Source: CAZTNW01 sp964614945 (GTDB lineage Bacteria; Caldisericota; JANLFM01). From it: a stretch of 64,000 nucleotides of DNA. The DNA lies in contig CAZTNW010000004.1 of NCBI GenBank assembly GCA_964614945.1, forward strand, positions 124,001 through 188,000. Direction: 5' to 3'. The notes under the pieces were generated by a model that saw nothing but the letters and a program-made list of their open reading frames with translations, made no database searches and was not told where the DNA came from. Positions within the stretch are counted from its first letter, which is position 1; every line of letters starts with the position of its first letter. A program made the translations under genes and the position numbers. This document shows positions 26,508 to 33,430 of this stretch, one piece after another.

Positions 26508-28346
26508 TTAATTCTTCACCTCGTAATCGCCCTCTATCGTCTTGTCCTCACCGGTTTTCTCTTCCGTTGCTCCGCCTTCAGCTTCCGGAGGGGGTGGAGG
26601 GGCTTGTTGCGTGGCCTGTTTGTAAACCTCCTCTCCTACTTTCCCCAGAATCTCGGAGACCTCGCGCATCTTGGCCTCCACCTGATCCATTTTGTTCTCC
26701 TTCAGCATTTGCTCCAATTCATTCAGGGCCTGTTCAGCCGTGCTCGTTTTGCTTGCATCCACCTTGCTGGCAAAATCCTTGAGAGTCTTGCGGCCGGTGT
26801 AAACGAGATAGTCTGCCTGATTTCTCAGTTCTACTTCGCGCTGCCTCTGCCTGTCTTCTTCTGCGAAGCGTTCGGCGTCTTTGGTCATGTGGTCGATGTC
26901 CTCTTGCGAGAGCCTGGTGCCGCCGGAAATGGTGATGCTCTGTTCTTTTCCTGTGGCCTTGTCCTTCGCCGACACGTGCAGGATGCCGTTGGCGTCTATT
27001 TCGTAGGTGACCTCTACCTGGGGAACGCCTCGGGGCGCGGGCGGAATTCCCTCGAGTATGAAATGGCCTAAAGAGACGTTATCCTTGGCCATCGCCCGTT
27101 CTCCCTGCAGCACATGGACCTCTACCGCAGGTTGAAAATCTGTCGCTGTTGTGAAAATCTGGGTCTTGCGCGTGGGGATGGCGGTATTGCGCTCGATCAT
27201 CTTGGTGAAAACGCCGCCGAGAGTTTCGATTCCCAGAGAGAGGGGAGTAACGTCGACGAGAACCACGTCCTTGATCTCACCACCGATCACTCCGGCCTGC
27301 ACGGCAGCTCCCATGGCCACGCACTCCATTGGGTCGATGCCTCGCTCGACCTGCTTCTCCATAAAATCCTCGACGAATTTTTGCACGAGGGGCATTCTCG
27401 TAGGACCGCCAACGAGGATGATCTTGTCGATTGCCTGAGGAGTGAGCTTTGCATCCGATAGGGCCCGTTCAATCGAGGGACGGCAACGCTGAACCACGGG
27501 CATCACCAGCGTCTCCAGCTTGGCGCGGGTAAGCGTCATGACGAGGTGTTTGGGGCCCGTGGCGTCCGCGGTGATAAAGGGGAGGTTCAGGTCGGTGGAA
27601 TAGGATGTGGAGAGCTCGATTTTCGCTTTTTCCACCGCTTCGCGCACGCGCGGCATAACAGTCTTGTCGTTTCGTAGTTCGATACCGGTGTCTTTCTTAA
27701 ATTCCTCGCAGACATGATCAATCAGGATGTTGTCCATATCTGTCCCGCCCAACTGGGTGTCGCCGGAAGTGGAGCGGACTTCGAAGACGCCCTGACCGAA
27801 ATCCATAATGGTTACGTCCAGGGTGCCCCCGCCGAAATCGAAGACCATGATCTTGAGTTCTTTGTCGGATTTGTTGAGACCATAGGCGAAGGCGGCGGCT
27901 GTGGGCTCGTTGATCAGGCGAACGACCTCCAGCCCGGCGATGGCTCCGGCATCCTTGGTAGCCTGGCGCTGAGAATCGTTGAAATAGGCAGGGCAGGAAA
28001 TGACGGCCTTCTCGATTTTCTCTCCCAAATAAGCTTCCGCATCCCGCTTCATTTTCTGCAGGATGAAGGCGGAAATTTGCTGAGGAGTGTACTCCTTGCC
28101 AAAGATATTTATTTTTTGATTTGTTCCCATCCTCCTTTTAATTGCTATTACTGTGCCCTCAGGGTTAAGTGCCGCCTGCCTGCGGGCAGGCTCACCCACG
28201 AGCAGCTGTCCGTCCTTGCTGAAAGCCACCACCGAAGGGAAGAGGTGAGACCCCTCCGCCGAGGGAATTACAACAGGGCGCCCGTGATCAAGATAAGCGA
28301 TCTCGGAGTTCGTGGTGCCCAGATCGATTCCTAAAATGACACTCAT
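26508..28346 (-). CDS. dnaK: Chaperone DnaK (Hsp70)
   Basis: This 612-residue Hsp70 has the phosphate-1 loop GIDLGTTNS at the N-terminus, VFDFGGGTLDVT and the adenosine loop ILVGGPTRMP. The linker region is DVVLVDVTPLSLGIETLGG. A substrate domain and helical lid follow, with an acidic tail after a proline run. It is slightly short against the 610-640 typical of bacteria, but all domains are present. It lies five bases downstream of grpE, in the CIRCE-controlled heat-shock operon. Confidence 0.98.
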   Translation of the reverse strand: MSVILGIDLGTTNSEIAYLDHGRPVVIPSAEGSHLFPSVVAFSKDGQLLVGEPARRQAALNPEGTVIAIKRRMGTNQKINIFGKEYTPQQISAFILQKMKRDAEAYLGEKIEKAVISCPAYFNDSQRQATKDAGAIAGLEVVRLINEPTAAAFAYGLNKSDKELKIMVFDFGGGTLDVTIMDFGQGVFEVRSTSGDTQLGGTDMDNILIDHVCEEFKKDTGIELRNDKTVMPRVREAVEKAKIELSTSYSTDLNLPFITADATGPKHLVMTLTRAKLETLVMPVVQRCRPSIERALSDAKLTPQAIDKIILVGGPTRMPLVQKFVEDFMEKQVERGIDPMECVAMGAAVQAGVIGGEIKDVVLVDVTPLSLGIETLGGVFTKMIERNTAIPTRKTQIFTTATDFQPAVEVHVLQGERAMAKDNVSLGHFILEGIPPAPRGVPQVEVTYEIDANGILHVSAKDKATGKEQSITISGGTRLSQEDIDHMTKDAERFAEEDRQRQREVELRNQADYLVYTGRKTLKDFASKVDASKTSTAEQALNELEQMLKENKMDQVEAKMREVSEILGKVGEEVYKQATQQAPPPPPEAEGGATEEKTGEDKTIEGDYEVKN

Positions 28347-28351
28347 TCGTC

Positions 28352-28927
28352 TTATTCCTCCATTTCTTTCTTCAGGGCTTGAGCATTATTCCCTTTTCTC
28401 GCTACGCGGACCTTGGCAGCGCGTAGGATCTTCCCCTTGTAGAGGTAGCCTTTTTCCAGCTCAGCTGTGATCGTACCCTCCGGGTAGCTTTCCGTATTTT
28501 CCGAATCCACGGCTTCATGCAGGTTGCAATCGAAAGGAAGGCCGATTGTGACGATCTTCTCCACTCCCTCTTTCTGCAGGAGAGCTTCCAGTTGTTTGTA
28601 AATCAGTTCTACCCCCTGCCTGAGAGGGTTATCGCTCTGGGGAAAGGAGGAAAGGGCCCGCTCGAAATTATCCAATACTTCGATCAACTTGCGCAGAAGT
28701 TCTTCATTCGCCCGCTCCTTGATGGAGCGTACCTCTCTTTCGTAGAACATCTGACGGTTTAGAGAGGAAGAGATTTCCTTCTTCAACTGGGAAATAAGGG
28801 CGTCGATCTGATCGTTCTGCTTGCGCAGCCGTTCTTTCAGCGCAGACGCCTCATTCTCCTCTGGCTCGGAGGATTCAGCGGTTTCCTCTAATTGATCTTC
28901 AGCCCTTTCGTGTCCCTGTTCTGCCAT
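28352..28927 (-). CDS. grpE: Nucleotide exchange factor GrpE
   Basis: This 191-residue GrpE releases ADP from DnaK. It has an acidic disordered N-terminus (to about 30), a long coiled coil (about 30-95) and a C-terminal beta domain ending in the family text YLYKGKILRAAKVRVARKG. It is first in the heat-shock operon. The region in front of its ATG is the CIRCE palindrome, so initiation and repression overlap. No hrcA gene is next to it, unlike many Bacillota. Confidence 0.96.
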   Translation of the reverse strand: MAEQGHERAEDQLEETAESSEPEENEASALKERLRKQNDQIDALISQLKKEISSSLNRQMFYEREVRSIKERANEELLRKLIEVLDNFERALSSFPQSDNPLRQGVELIYKQLEALLQKEGVEKIVTIGLPFDCNLHEAVDSENTESYPEGTITAELEKGYLYKGKILRAAKVRVARKGNNAQALKKEMEE

Positions 28928-28935
28928 TGTCTTTT

Positions 28936-28974
28936 ACCTGTTTAGCACTCTCAACTTGAGAGTGCTAAACAGGT
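28936..28974. promoter_or_regulatory. CIRCE operator (HrcA site), extended perfect palindrome
   Basis: The core TTAGCACTC-N9-GAGTGCTAA (28942-28968) matches the CIRCE consensus exactly. The symmetry extends outward and inward to 19-base arms around one central base. It lies between the promoter and the grpE ATG, eight bases from the latter, so bound HrcA blocks transcription start. Confidence 0.97.
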
Positions 28975-28976
28975 AA

Positions 28977-29005
28977 TAAGTAGCACGATCACTCGATTCT
29001 GTCAA
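28977..29005 (-). promoter_or_regulatory. Heat-shock operon promoter
   Basis: On the minus strand there is a perfect TTGACA (29000-29005), a 17-base spacer and TACTTA (28977-28982) preceded by TGC, an extended -10. The start point falls inside the CIRCE palindrome. Confidence 0.75.
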
Positions 29006-29023
29006 CTTTTACCTTAAAGGCAA

Positions 29024-29761
29024 TCAGGCGCGGCTGAAGATGCACTCTTTTTTAGCTTCACAGAAGCGGCAGGCATAGAGCGAAGGGGTAGGTGAAAATT
29101 CTCTTTGAAGAATTTGTTCCTGCACGGAGGCATAATCGTTCAATTTGCCCAGTGCTTCCTCCTCTCTCACCTCGATCGCTTGCTCTTCATCTCGATCGAG
29201 GTGATGGATAGAGAAGCGGATAGGGCGGTCAGCCGAGGAATGATGAACGCTCCGAACGACGAGGTAGGTTATGAATAACTGGTTTTCCGAAATCAAGGCG
29301 GAGCCGGTTTTATAATCGACGATCAGGAGACCAGGCTGGAGGAGATCGAGTCGATCGATACGCACGGCAAAGTTTACCCCCTCAATCGTGCATTCTAAGA
29401 ATTTCTCCACATATAAAGTGCGTATCGGGCGCGCCCTTGTTCGCTCGAGGAATTTTTCAAGTACCTCCAATGCATTCTTCTTCCGCGCCCTTTCCTCATC
29501 GGCAGTCCTGTATCCCTCGGTTTTCCACGCGCTCTCCAGAACCTGGGGAAGCATGGATAATGAGAGTTGCGGGGGGCCACCGAGGTGATAGATTCGTTTC
29601 AAGGCTTCGTGCAGGGAGTTACCATAGGAGAGGTGCGGAGAGGGAGGAACCTCAATTTTGGGCGCGTCAGGCTCGTAGCGGTACCAGTACTGGCGGGGGC
29701 ATCTCTGGTAAGCATCCGCCTTTGACGGGCTCAGTCTGAGTTTGCTATTATCAATTGTCAA
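29024..29761 (-). CDS. PD-(D/E)XK nuclease with iron-sulfur staple (RecB/Cas4/AddB-like)
   Basis: This 245-residue single-domain nuclease has RecB-type motifs: His51, Asp136 and Asp139 in RIDRLD, the catalytic Asp149-Tyr-Lys151 (LIVDYKTG), and a downstream QLFITYL. Cys21 near the N-terminus and Cys231, Cys234 and Cys240 at the end form the four-cysteine 4Fe-4S pattern seen in Cas4 and AddB. There are no cas genes or CRISPR repeats in the window, so a stand-alone repair or exchange role is more likely than adaptation. It is in the same direction as the XRE/ImmA-like genes but separated from them by 157 bases. Confidence 0.85.
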   Translation of the reverse strand: MTIDNSKLRLSPSKADAYQRCPRQYWYRYEPDAPKIEVPPSPHLSYGNSLHEALKRIYHLGGPPQLSLSMLPQVLESAWKTEGYRTADEERARKKNALEVLEKFLERTRARPIRTLYVEKFLECTIEGVNFAVRIDRLDLLQPGLLIVDYKTGSALISENQLFITYLVVRSVHHSSADRPIRFSIHHLDRDEEQAIEVREEEALGKLNDYASVQEQILQREFSPTPSLYACRFCEAKKECIFSRA

Positions 29762-29807
29762 TATCCTCTCTTTAACCCTCTGTATAAAAAATTTTTAATT
29801 TACCCTC

Positions 29808-29837
29808 TTGACATTATGCTTCACTTTCTACTATCTT
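29808..29837 (+). promoter_or_regulatory. Orphan rightward promoter
   Basis: A perfect TTGACA (29808-29813) is followed by an 18-base spacer and TATCTT (29832-29837). No rightward gene follows, only the hairpin terminator at 29887-29918, so it would drive a short RNA. Confidence 0.5.
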
Positions 29838-29843
29838 ATTGGT

Positions 29844-29918
29844 GAAGGTTATTGCAAAATAGCCTGTCTTCCCACCTCCCCCATGGCAGGGGTTGCCGCC
29901 CGGCAGCCCCTGTTTTTT
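29844..29918 (+). ncRNA. Candidate C-rich small RNA (about 75 nt)
   Basis: The span runs between the orphan promoter and a rightward intrinsic terminator: stem 29887-29898 with 29901-29912, then six T at 29913-29918. Flanking genes both point left, so the unit is not a leader or tail of a protein gene. The single-stranded part holds CCCACCUCCCCC (29870-29881), complementary to strong Shine-Dalgarno sequences. C-rich small RNAs in Gram-positive bacteria use such loops to block ribosome sites. Existence of the RNA is inferred from sequence. Confidence 0.45.
29887..29918 (+). terminator. Intrinsic terminator, rightward
   Basis: A 12-base GC-rich stem with one G-U pair and a two-base loop is followed directly by TTTTTT. 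The U-tract is on the plus strand only, so it cannot be the end of the leftward genes on either side. Confidence 0.8.
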
Positions 29919-30167
29919 CTATGATCTGAACTCCTCGATTAGCTGAGCGAGAGGGATCCCGGCCCGGCTGAGAGTTCGCTCAAATGTCATGATCTCCCGC
30001 AGGGAAAAATAAGCCCTGTCCTTCTCCCTGTAAAGACGCAGGCGACCACTGCCGCCGATTAACCAGTGCTCGCCCAGGGCAATAGAGTAAACGGCGCGCA
30101 GAGGAGCGTTCCAACGAATAGCCAACTCCCGAGCCGAAAGATACTCCTCCTCACCCTTTCGAAACAT
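29919..30167 (-). CDS. Small Xis/MerR-like DNA-binding protein (predicted)
   Basis: An 82-residue protein with an N-terminal winged-helix-like segment (YLSARELAIRWNAPLRAVYS) and a following strand-turn region with basic residues (GGSGRLRLYREKDRAYF). A helix, SRAGIPLAQLIEEF, recalls MerR-type regulators. The start overlaps the end of the upstream ImmA-like gene by 17 bases, so it belongs to the same transcript. In phage and integrative-element control regions such a protein often follows the repressor. The family call is weak and function is inferred from context. Confidence 0.5.
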   Translation of the reverse strand: MFRKGEEEYLSARELAIRWNAPLRAVYSIALGEHWLIGGSGRLRLYREKDRAYFSLREIMTFERTLSRAGIPLAQLIEEFRS

Positions 30168-30897
30168 CTTCTTCCCCTTCAGGCAAGGAGAACATGAACA
30201 CTTTTTTTACCCTTGTTCTCCGCTCATCCAGGACCGGATAAGTCTTGATTACTTCTCTATCGGTATTTCTCACAAGCGGAAAAAAGTCCAGACAAGCTTC
30301 CTCGAGGAAGCTTGTCTCCTTCTCATTGGCTGTCCTTCTTTTTAATCCAGGGGAGGCCCCCCGGCAGCTGATCATGAGCTGTCCGGCTGTTTTTAAGAAG
30401 GGTAATCCATTCTCGTCCTGCGCAGGCAAGGGCTGGCAGGTAAAAAGAAGACATGGTCGCTGCGATAGAATGACCATGCGCAGAGCGCAGGTATCGAGGG
30501 AGGCGGTAGAGAAAGTCCTTTTCACGGCGAAAAGATCGAATCCCGTCTCCCGCATAGTTTTCCTGACCCAGAGCGCTGGCATCAGAAGTTGGGCTGCGCC
30601 CTCATTTACCTTGAAATGAGGTGCTTCCAGCCCAGCCCTCAGGGCGATGAATTCCACGCACTCGTGAGCCAGATCGAAAGAGAGACGTTCTCGCGACAGC
30701 CAGGGGGAAAGGCGGATTCTCCAGCTGTTTTTCTTCTCGTCTCGAAATAGGCTCGAACCCTTTTCCTCGGGATGGGAATAATCCCAGAACAGATCGTCCA
30801 GTCCCAGATGCCCGAGAATGACCTCCAGGGGGACGGGTGGGGAATCTATTCCTGCCTCACTGAGAGTCTGCAGGATCAGATTTTCCAGGGTTTCCAT
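30151..30897 (-). CDS. ImmA/IrrE-like protein with degenerate metal motif
   Basis: This 248-residue protein resembles the ImmA/IrrE metallopeptidase domain: RERLSFDLAHEC (about 69-80) and VNEGAAQLLMPA (about 97-108) line up with the family's HExxH helix and ExxAxxLLMP segment. The expected HExxH reads His78-Glu79-Cys-Val-Glu82, so the second zinc histidine is replaced by glutamate. The family cleaves partner XRE repressors in ICEBs1-like elements and DdrO in deinococci. With this change it may be inactive or use another metal ligand. The ATG follows the XRE stop with no gap, so the two are coupled. Confidence 0.65.
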   Translation of the reverse strand: METLENLILQTLSEAGIDSPPVPLEVILGHLGLDDLFWDYSHPEEKGSSLFRDEKKNSWRIRLSPWLSRERLSFDLAHECVEFIALRAGLEAPHFKVNEGAAQLLMPALWVRKTMRETGFDLFAVKRTFSTASLDTCALRMVILSQRPCLLFTCQPLPAQDENGLPFLKTAGQLMISCRGASPGLKRRTANEKETSFLEEACLDFFPLVRNTDREVIKTYPVLDERRTRVKKVFMFSLPEGEEDVSKG

Positions 30898-31311
30898 CTA
30901 CTTCCGTCGATCGAGATTCCGCAGGAAAAGAAGGAGGCTGAGATACCCTTGTTTGTCTACAGCGCCGGCGCGAAATTTCACCATGGCCAGCCGACCGATT
31001 TCTTCCTCGGTGACGGAGAAGAGCTGACGGAGCTCATCATCCAGGATGAAATTGCGGAGCCCTGGTTCGAGCTTGTTCAGATTCAGGCGGCCTTCTTTGT
31101 CGAGATAGATGGGATCATTCGGGTCCAGAAGATAGGAGAGGGAAAGCCCGAAAGTGTCGGCGAATTTCTGCAGGAATTTTAAAGACGGCTTCAACACGCC
31201 CTGCTCGATGCGGGAGACAGTCGATGGCGTATAGCCGAGTAAATGGGCCAATTGATTCTGGGAGAGCCCCTTGCTCAAACGGATCTCCTTGATGCGCTCT
31301 CTGATTATCAC
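30898..31311 (-). CDS. XRE-family transcriptional repressor
   Basis: This 137-residue regulator has a classic helix-turn-helix at residues 4-58 (LSQNQLAHLLGYTPSTVSRI) and a C-terminal region of about 75 residues. It starts at a GTG (31311) behind GAGATGAG. It is the first gene of a leftward unit, XRE - ImmA-like - small DNA-binding protein, with a good promoter at 31334-31362. It faces a rightward cassette across a 238-base AT-rich control region. It probably represses that cassette, itself or both; the palindrome at 31468-31488 is a candidate site. Confidence 0.9.
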   Translation of the reverse strand: MIIRERIKEIRLSKGLSQNQLAHLLGYTPSTVSRIEQGVLKPSLKFLQKFADTFGLSLSYLLDPNDPIYLDKEGRLNLNKLEPGLRNFILDDELRQLFSVTEEEIGRLAMVKFRAGAVDKQGYLSLLLFLRNLDRRK

Positions 31312-31333
31312 CTCATCTCACTTCCTTTGCCTG

Positions 31334-31362
31334 ATTAAAATGCATCTATGTTTTTTTGTCAA
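31334..31362 (-). promoter_or_regulatory. Promoter of the XRE unit
   Basis: On the minus strand: TTGACA (31357-31362), 17-base A-rich spacer, TTTAAT (31334-31339). The start point would be about 16 bases before the XRE GTG codon. Confidence 0.75.
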
Positions 31363-31426
31363 TAGTTTTTGCAATATATATATATACATGAAATGAACAA
31401 TAAGTAAATTTTTTTGCTTAACCCAC

Positions 31427-31456
31427 TTGACATTCCCTCATTAACTATGCTAAAAA
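31427..31456 (+). promoter_or_regulatory. Promoter of the DUF1659-DUF2922-amidase cassette
   Basis: TTGACA (31427-31432), 18-base spacer, TAAAAA (31451-31456) with TGC just before it as an extended -10. Transcription would start near 31463, just ahead of the palindrome at 31468-31488, giving a leader of about 87 nt. Confidence 0.65.
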
Positions 31457-31467
31457 TGCAATTAATG

Positions 31468-31488
31468 TTGCGTATAGGGAATACGCAA
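31468..31488. promoter_or_regulatory. Palindrome, candidate XRE operator
   Basis: Perfect inverted repeat TTGCGTAT-AGGGA-ATACGCAA, placed right at the predicted start point of the rightward promoter. A bound repressor would block it. The neighbouring XRE protein is the natural candidate. Confidence 0.5.
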
Positions 31489-31549
31489 TAGAGGACGGTA
31501 AGCAGTTTCCCAATTTCCGTCCAAGACCCCTTGAAAGGAGTGAAAATTT

Positions 31550-31777
31550 ATGCCTGTGTTCACTAACCCCTTCCCCTCTCGCCTTGTGCTGCGGCTTCTG
31601 CGGGGGACTGATCCGAATACGGGTCGCGCCCTTGTCTCCACAGTTGGGTTTGGCAATTTGCGGAGAGACGCCTCTTTGGAGAACATTTACGCCACCGCCC
31701 AAGATCTGGCAGGGCTACTGGAGCTGTCCCTTTATTCCGTGGAGAAATCGGACAGGGCGGAGCTCCTCTCCGCCTAA
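31550..31777 (+). CDS. DUF1659 family small protein
   Basis: This 75-residue protein matches the DUF1659 pattern (SRLVLRLLRGTDPNTGRALV, then NLRRDASLENIYATAQDLAG). The family is found in Bacillota as the upstream partner of DUF2922 genes; no biochemical role is established. The ATG follows TTGAAAGGAGTG. It is first in a rightward cassette controlled from the XRE-facing promoter. Confidence 0.85.
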   Translation: MPVFTNPFPSRLVLRLLRGTDPNTGRALVSTVGFGNLRRDASLENIYATAQDLAGLLELSLYSVEKSDRAELLSA

Positions 31778-31807
31778 ACAGATCCGACACAGAAAGGAGG
31801 TGAGATC

Positions 31808-32038
31808 ATGGCTGATTACACCCGTCAGACCCTGCGGATGATCTTCGCTACTGAGAACCCCCAGAGGAACTTCGTCCTTACATTGAACAATCCGCGCGAT
31901 GATGTCACCCAGGCGGAGGTTGAGCAGGTCATGCAGAGCATTATCACCCGCGATATCTTCCAGTCCATTGGCGGCAGGTTGACCGAGATCCTGGATGCGC
32001 AGATCGTGCAGCGAGACGTGCAAGACCTGGTCCCCTAA
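31808..32038 (+). CDS. DUF2922 family small protein
   Basis: This 76-residue protein has the DUF2922 layout: RMIFATENPQRNFVLTLNNP, then DVTQAEVEQVMQSIITRDIF, with a C-terminal ARxVxRDVxDLV-type end. It follows the DUF1659 gene after 30 bases containing AGAAAGGAGGTG, one of the strongest ribosome sites here. Both small proteins are thus likely made in quantity. Function unknown. Confidence 0.87.
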   Translation: MADYTRQTLRMIFATENPQRNFVLTLNNPRDDVTQAEVEQVMQSIITRDIFQSIGGRLTEILDAQIVQRDVQDLVP

Positions 32039-32048
32039 TAGCTAAATA

Positions 32049-32073
32049 CCCCGGGCGGATAATCCGCCCGGGG
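32049..32073. repeat. Perfect stem-loop between DUF2922 and amidase genes
   Basis: Twelve-base GC-rich arms (CCCCGGGCGGAT and complement) about a single A, with no U-tract. It ends about seven bases before the amidase ribosome site AAGGAGGAATG. It could protect the upstream mRNA and restrain amidase translation. Confidence 0.65.
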
Positions 32074-32097
32074 ACAAAGAAAGGAGGAATGTGAAAA

Positions 32098-32835
32098 ATG
32101 CTGATCGCCCTTGATGCCGGGCACGGAATGGCAGGTGATCCGGGAGCAATCAACGTCGAGCTGCAGCTGAACGAGGCCGATTGCGTTGCGCACCTGCGTG
32201 AAATAGCTTTAAAGAAGCTTCGCCCTTACCCGCTCGAGATGTTCTATCCGAACCGAGAACTCCCCAGCTACGGAAGGGCGCAAGAGGCAAGGAGAAAAGG
32301 CTGTGGAGTTCTTCTGAGCTTGCATCTTAATGCCGCCGAGCGCCCCGAGGCTTCCGGCTTTGAACTCTGGTTTCATCACGGTAACGATCGGGGCAGATCT
32401 CTGGCTATGGAAATCGCCGGATCCCTCAGCTTGGTTCTGAGAGGACGAGGGGTAAAAGACGATCTCGATTGGCATCCTCCCGGTGATCCGCTCTGGCAGG
32501 AAGGTATGGGAATCCTAAGGGGCTTCCCCGGCCCGGCCGCGGTCATAGAACTGCTCTTTCTCTCGAATCCGGAAGAAGCGAGACTCCTTTTGAAACCGGA
32601 TTTCTGCGAACAGGCTGTAGATAGGATTGTCCAGGGATTGGTGGGTTTTCTCCATCTGACGCCAGAACTTTTCTGGGACCTGGAGGCCAGGGATAGAGAA
32701 ATTGCTTGCCTGCTTCATACCAAAGGAATTTTACGGGGTTTTCCCGATGGAAGCTTCCGGCCTGAAGAGCCGCTTAAGCGTCTGGACGGCGCTAATATGC
32801 TTTCTCGGCTGCTGGACTATCTGGAGGGGAGGTAG
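32098..32835 (+). CDS. N-acetylmuramoyl-L-alanine amidase (Amidase_3) with SLH repeat
   Basis: This 245-residue enzyme cleaves the peptide stem from peptidoglycan glycan. The zinc ligands of Amidase_3 are visible: His9 (DAGHG), Glu26 (LNEADC), His76 (LLSLHLNA), plus the catalytic Glu151 (VIELLFLSN). The end (about 198-245) is one S-layer-homology repeat (GILRGFPDGSFRPEEPL), which binds secondary wall polymer. No signal peptide is seen, as with phage endolysins, which leave through a holin. The next gene is a YvrJ-type holin-like protein five bases downstream, supporting that reading. Confidence 0.85.
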   Translation: MLIALDAGHGMAGDPGAINVELQLNEADCVAHLREIALKKLRPYPLEMFYPNRELPSYGRAQEARRKGCGVLLSLHLNAAERPEASGFELWFHHGNDRGRSLAMEIAGSLSLVLRGRGVKDDLDWHPPGDPLWQEGMGILRGFPGPAAVIELLFLSNPEEARLLLKPDFCEQAVDRIVQGLVGFLHLTPELFWDLEARDREIACLLHTKGILRGFPDGSFRPEEPLKRLDGANMLSRLLDYLEGR

Positions 32836-32839
32836 GAAA

Positions 32840-32992
32840 ATGGAGGATTTTTTACGTCTGGTAGCCAACTTTGGTTTTCCTATTGTGGTTTCGGCCTACT
32901 TGCTCTTTCGCGTGGAGGGGAAGTTAGAGAAGCTCACCGAAGTGATCAACGAGCTGGCCAGAATAGTGGAGGCCCTCAAGGGGGATGCCTAA
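32840..32992 (+). CDS. YvrJ family protein (holin-like, BhlA/UviB type)
   Basis: This 50-residue protein has an N-terminal membrane helix (FGFPIVVSAYLLFRVEGKLE) followed by an amphipathic helix (LTEVINELARIVEAL). It matches the YvrJ family, which resembles BhlA/UviB holin-like proteins. The ATG at 32840 follows GGGGAGGTAGG, four bases after the amidase stop. A wall amidase and a small membrane protein in tandem resemble an endolysin/holin pair. It closes the cassette. Confidence 0.8.
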   Translation: MEDFLRLVANFGFPIVVSAYLLFRVEGKLEKLTEVINELARIVEALKGDA

Positions 32993-33092
32993 GAGAGGTC
33001 GAAGGCGCTCTCATCTGAAGAGTAGGGGATGCGAGAAAAGAAAGGCGAGGGAGCGGAGACAGAAACTTCGGTTCAAAGAGAGGCGGAGGTGG

Positions 33093-33342
33093 TCAGAGGC
33101 GATGACCTCCGCCTGCCCCTCCTTCCAGGAGCTTGCGGAAATCTTCCTGGACGGGTTTCATGACGAGGAGGGCTCCATCTTCCTCTCCGCCCTCGTAGAT
33201 GAGGAGGGGCCTTATATGGGGGAAAAACGAATTCCTCGGCGACCAAGCCCAGCTCCACGAGGTTCTCAACCGCATAAACTAAGTCTGTCAGGCTTGCATC
33301 TTGCCGGATGGCAGGGGATCGCAGGAGTATAACAGCCGACAC
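33093..33342 (-). pseudogene. Possible frameshifted small gene
   Basis: Leftward, one frame gives DASLTDLVYAVENLVELGLV then AEEFVF (to about 33225). The adjacent frame continues with PLLIYEGGEEDGALLVMKP and VQEDFRKLLEGG (to 33093). The two fit as one protein of about 80 residues broken near 33225. No family recognised. It could also be a chance pair of open frames. Confidence 0.35.
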
Positions 33343-33430
33343 TCACCTCCGAGATGGAAAAACCACTCAACTCCTCGATGATTCATCATCATCCTCTATT
33401 GCTTTTCTGTATCACGGCCCTGCTTGCGCC

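Noticed and set aside
28174..28191. GC-rich palindrome GCCTGCC-TGC-GGGCAGGC inside dnaK
   Set aside because: It resembles dispersed repeat units of some genomes, but the encoded residues (EPARRQ) are normal for DnaK and no second copy of the full unit was found in the window.
32985..33332. Rightward 115-codon frame after the YvrJ gene
   Set aside because: Strongly Arg/Lys-biased start and no ribosome site. It is antisense to a more protein-like leftward broken frame.
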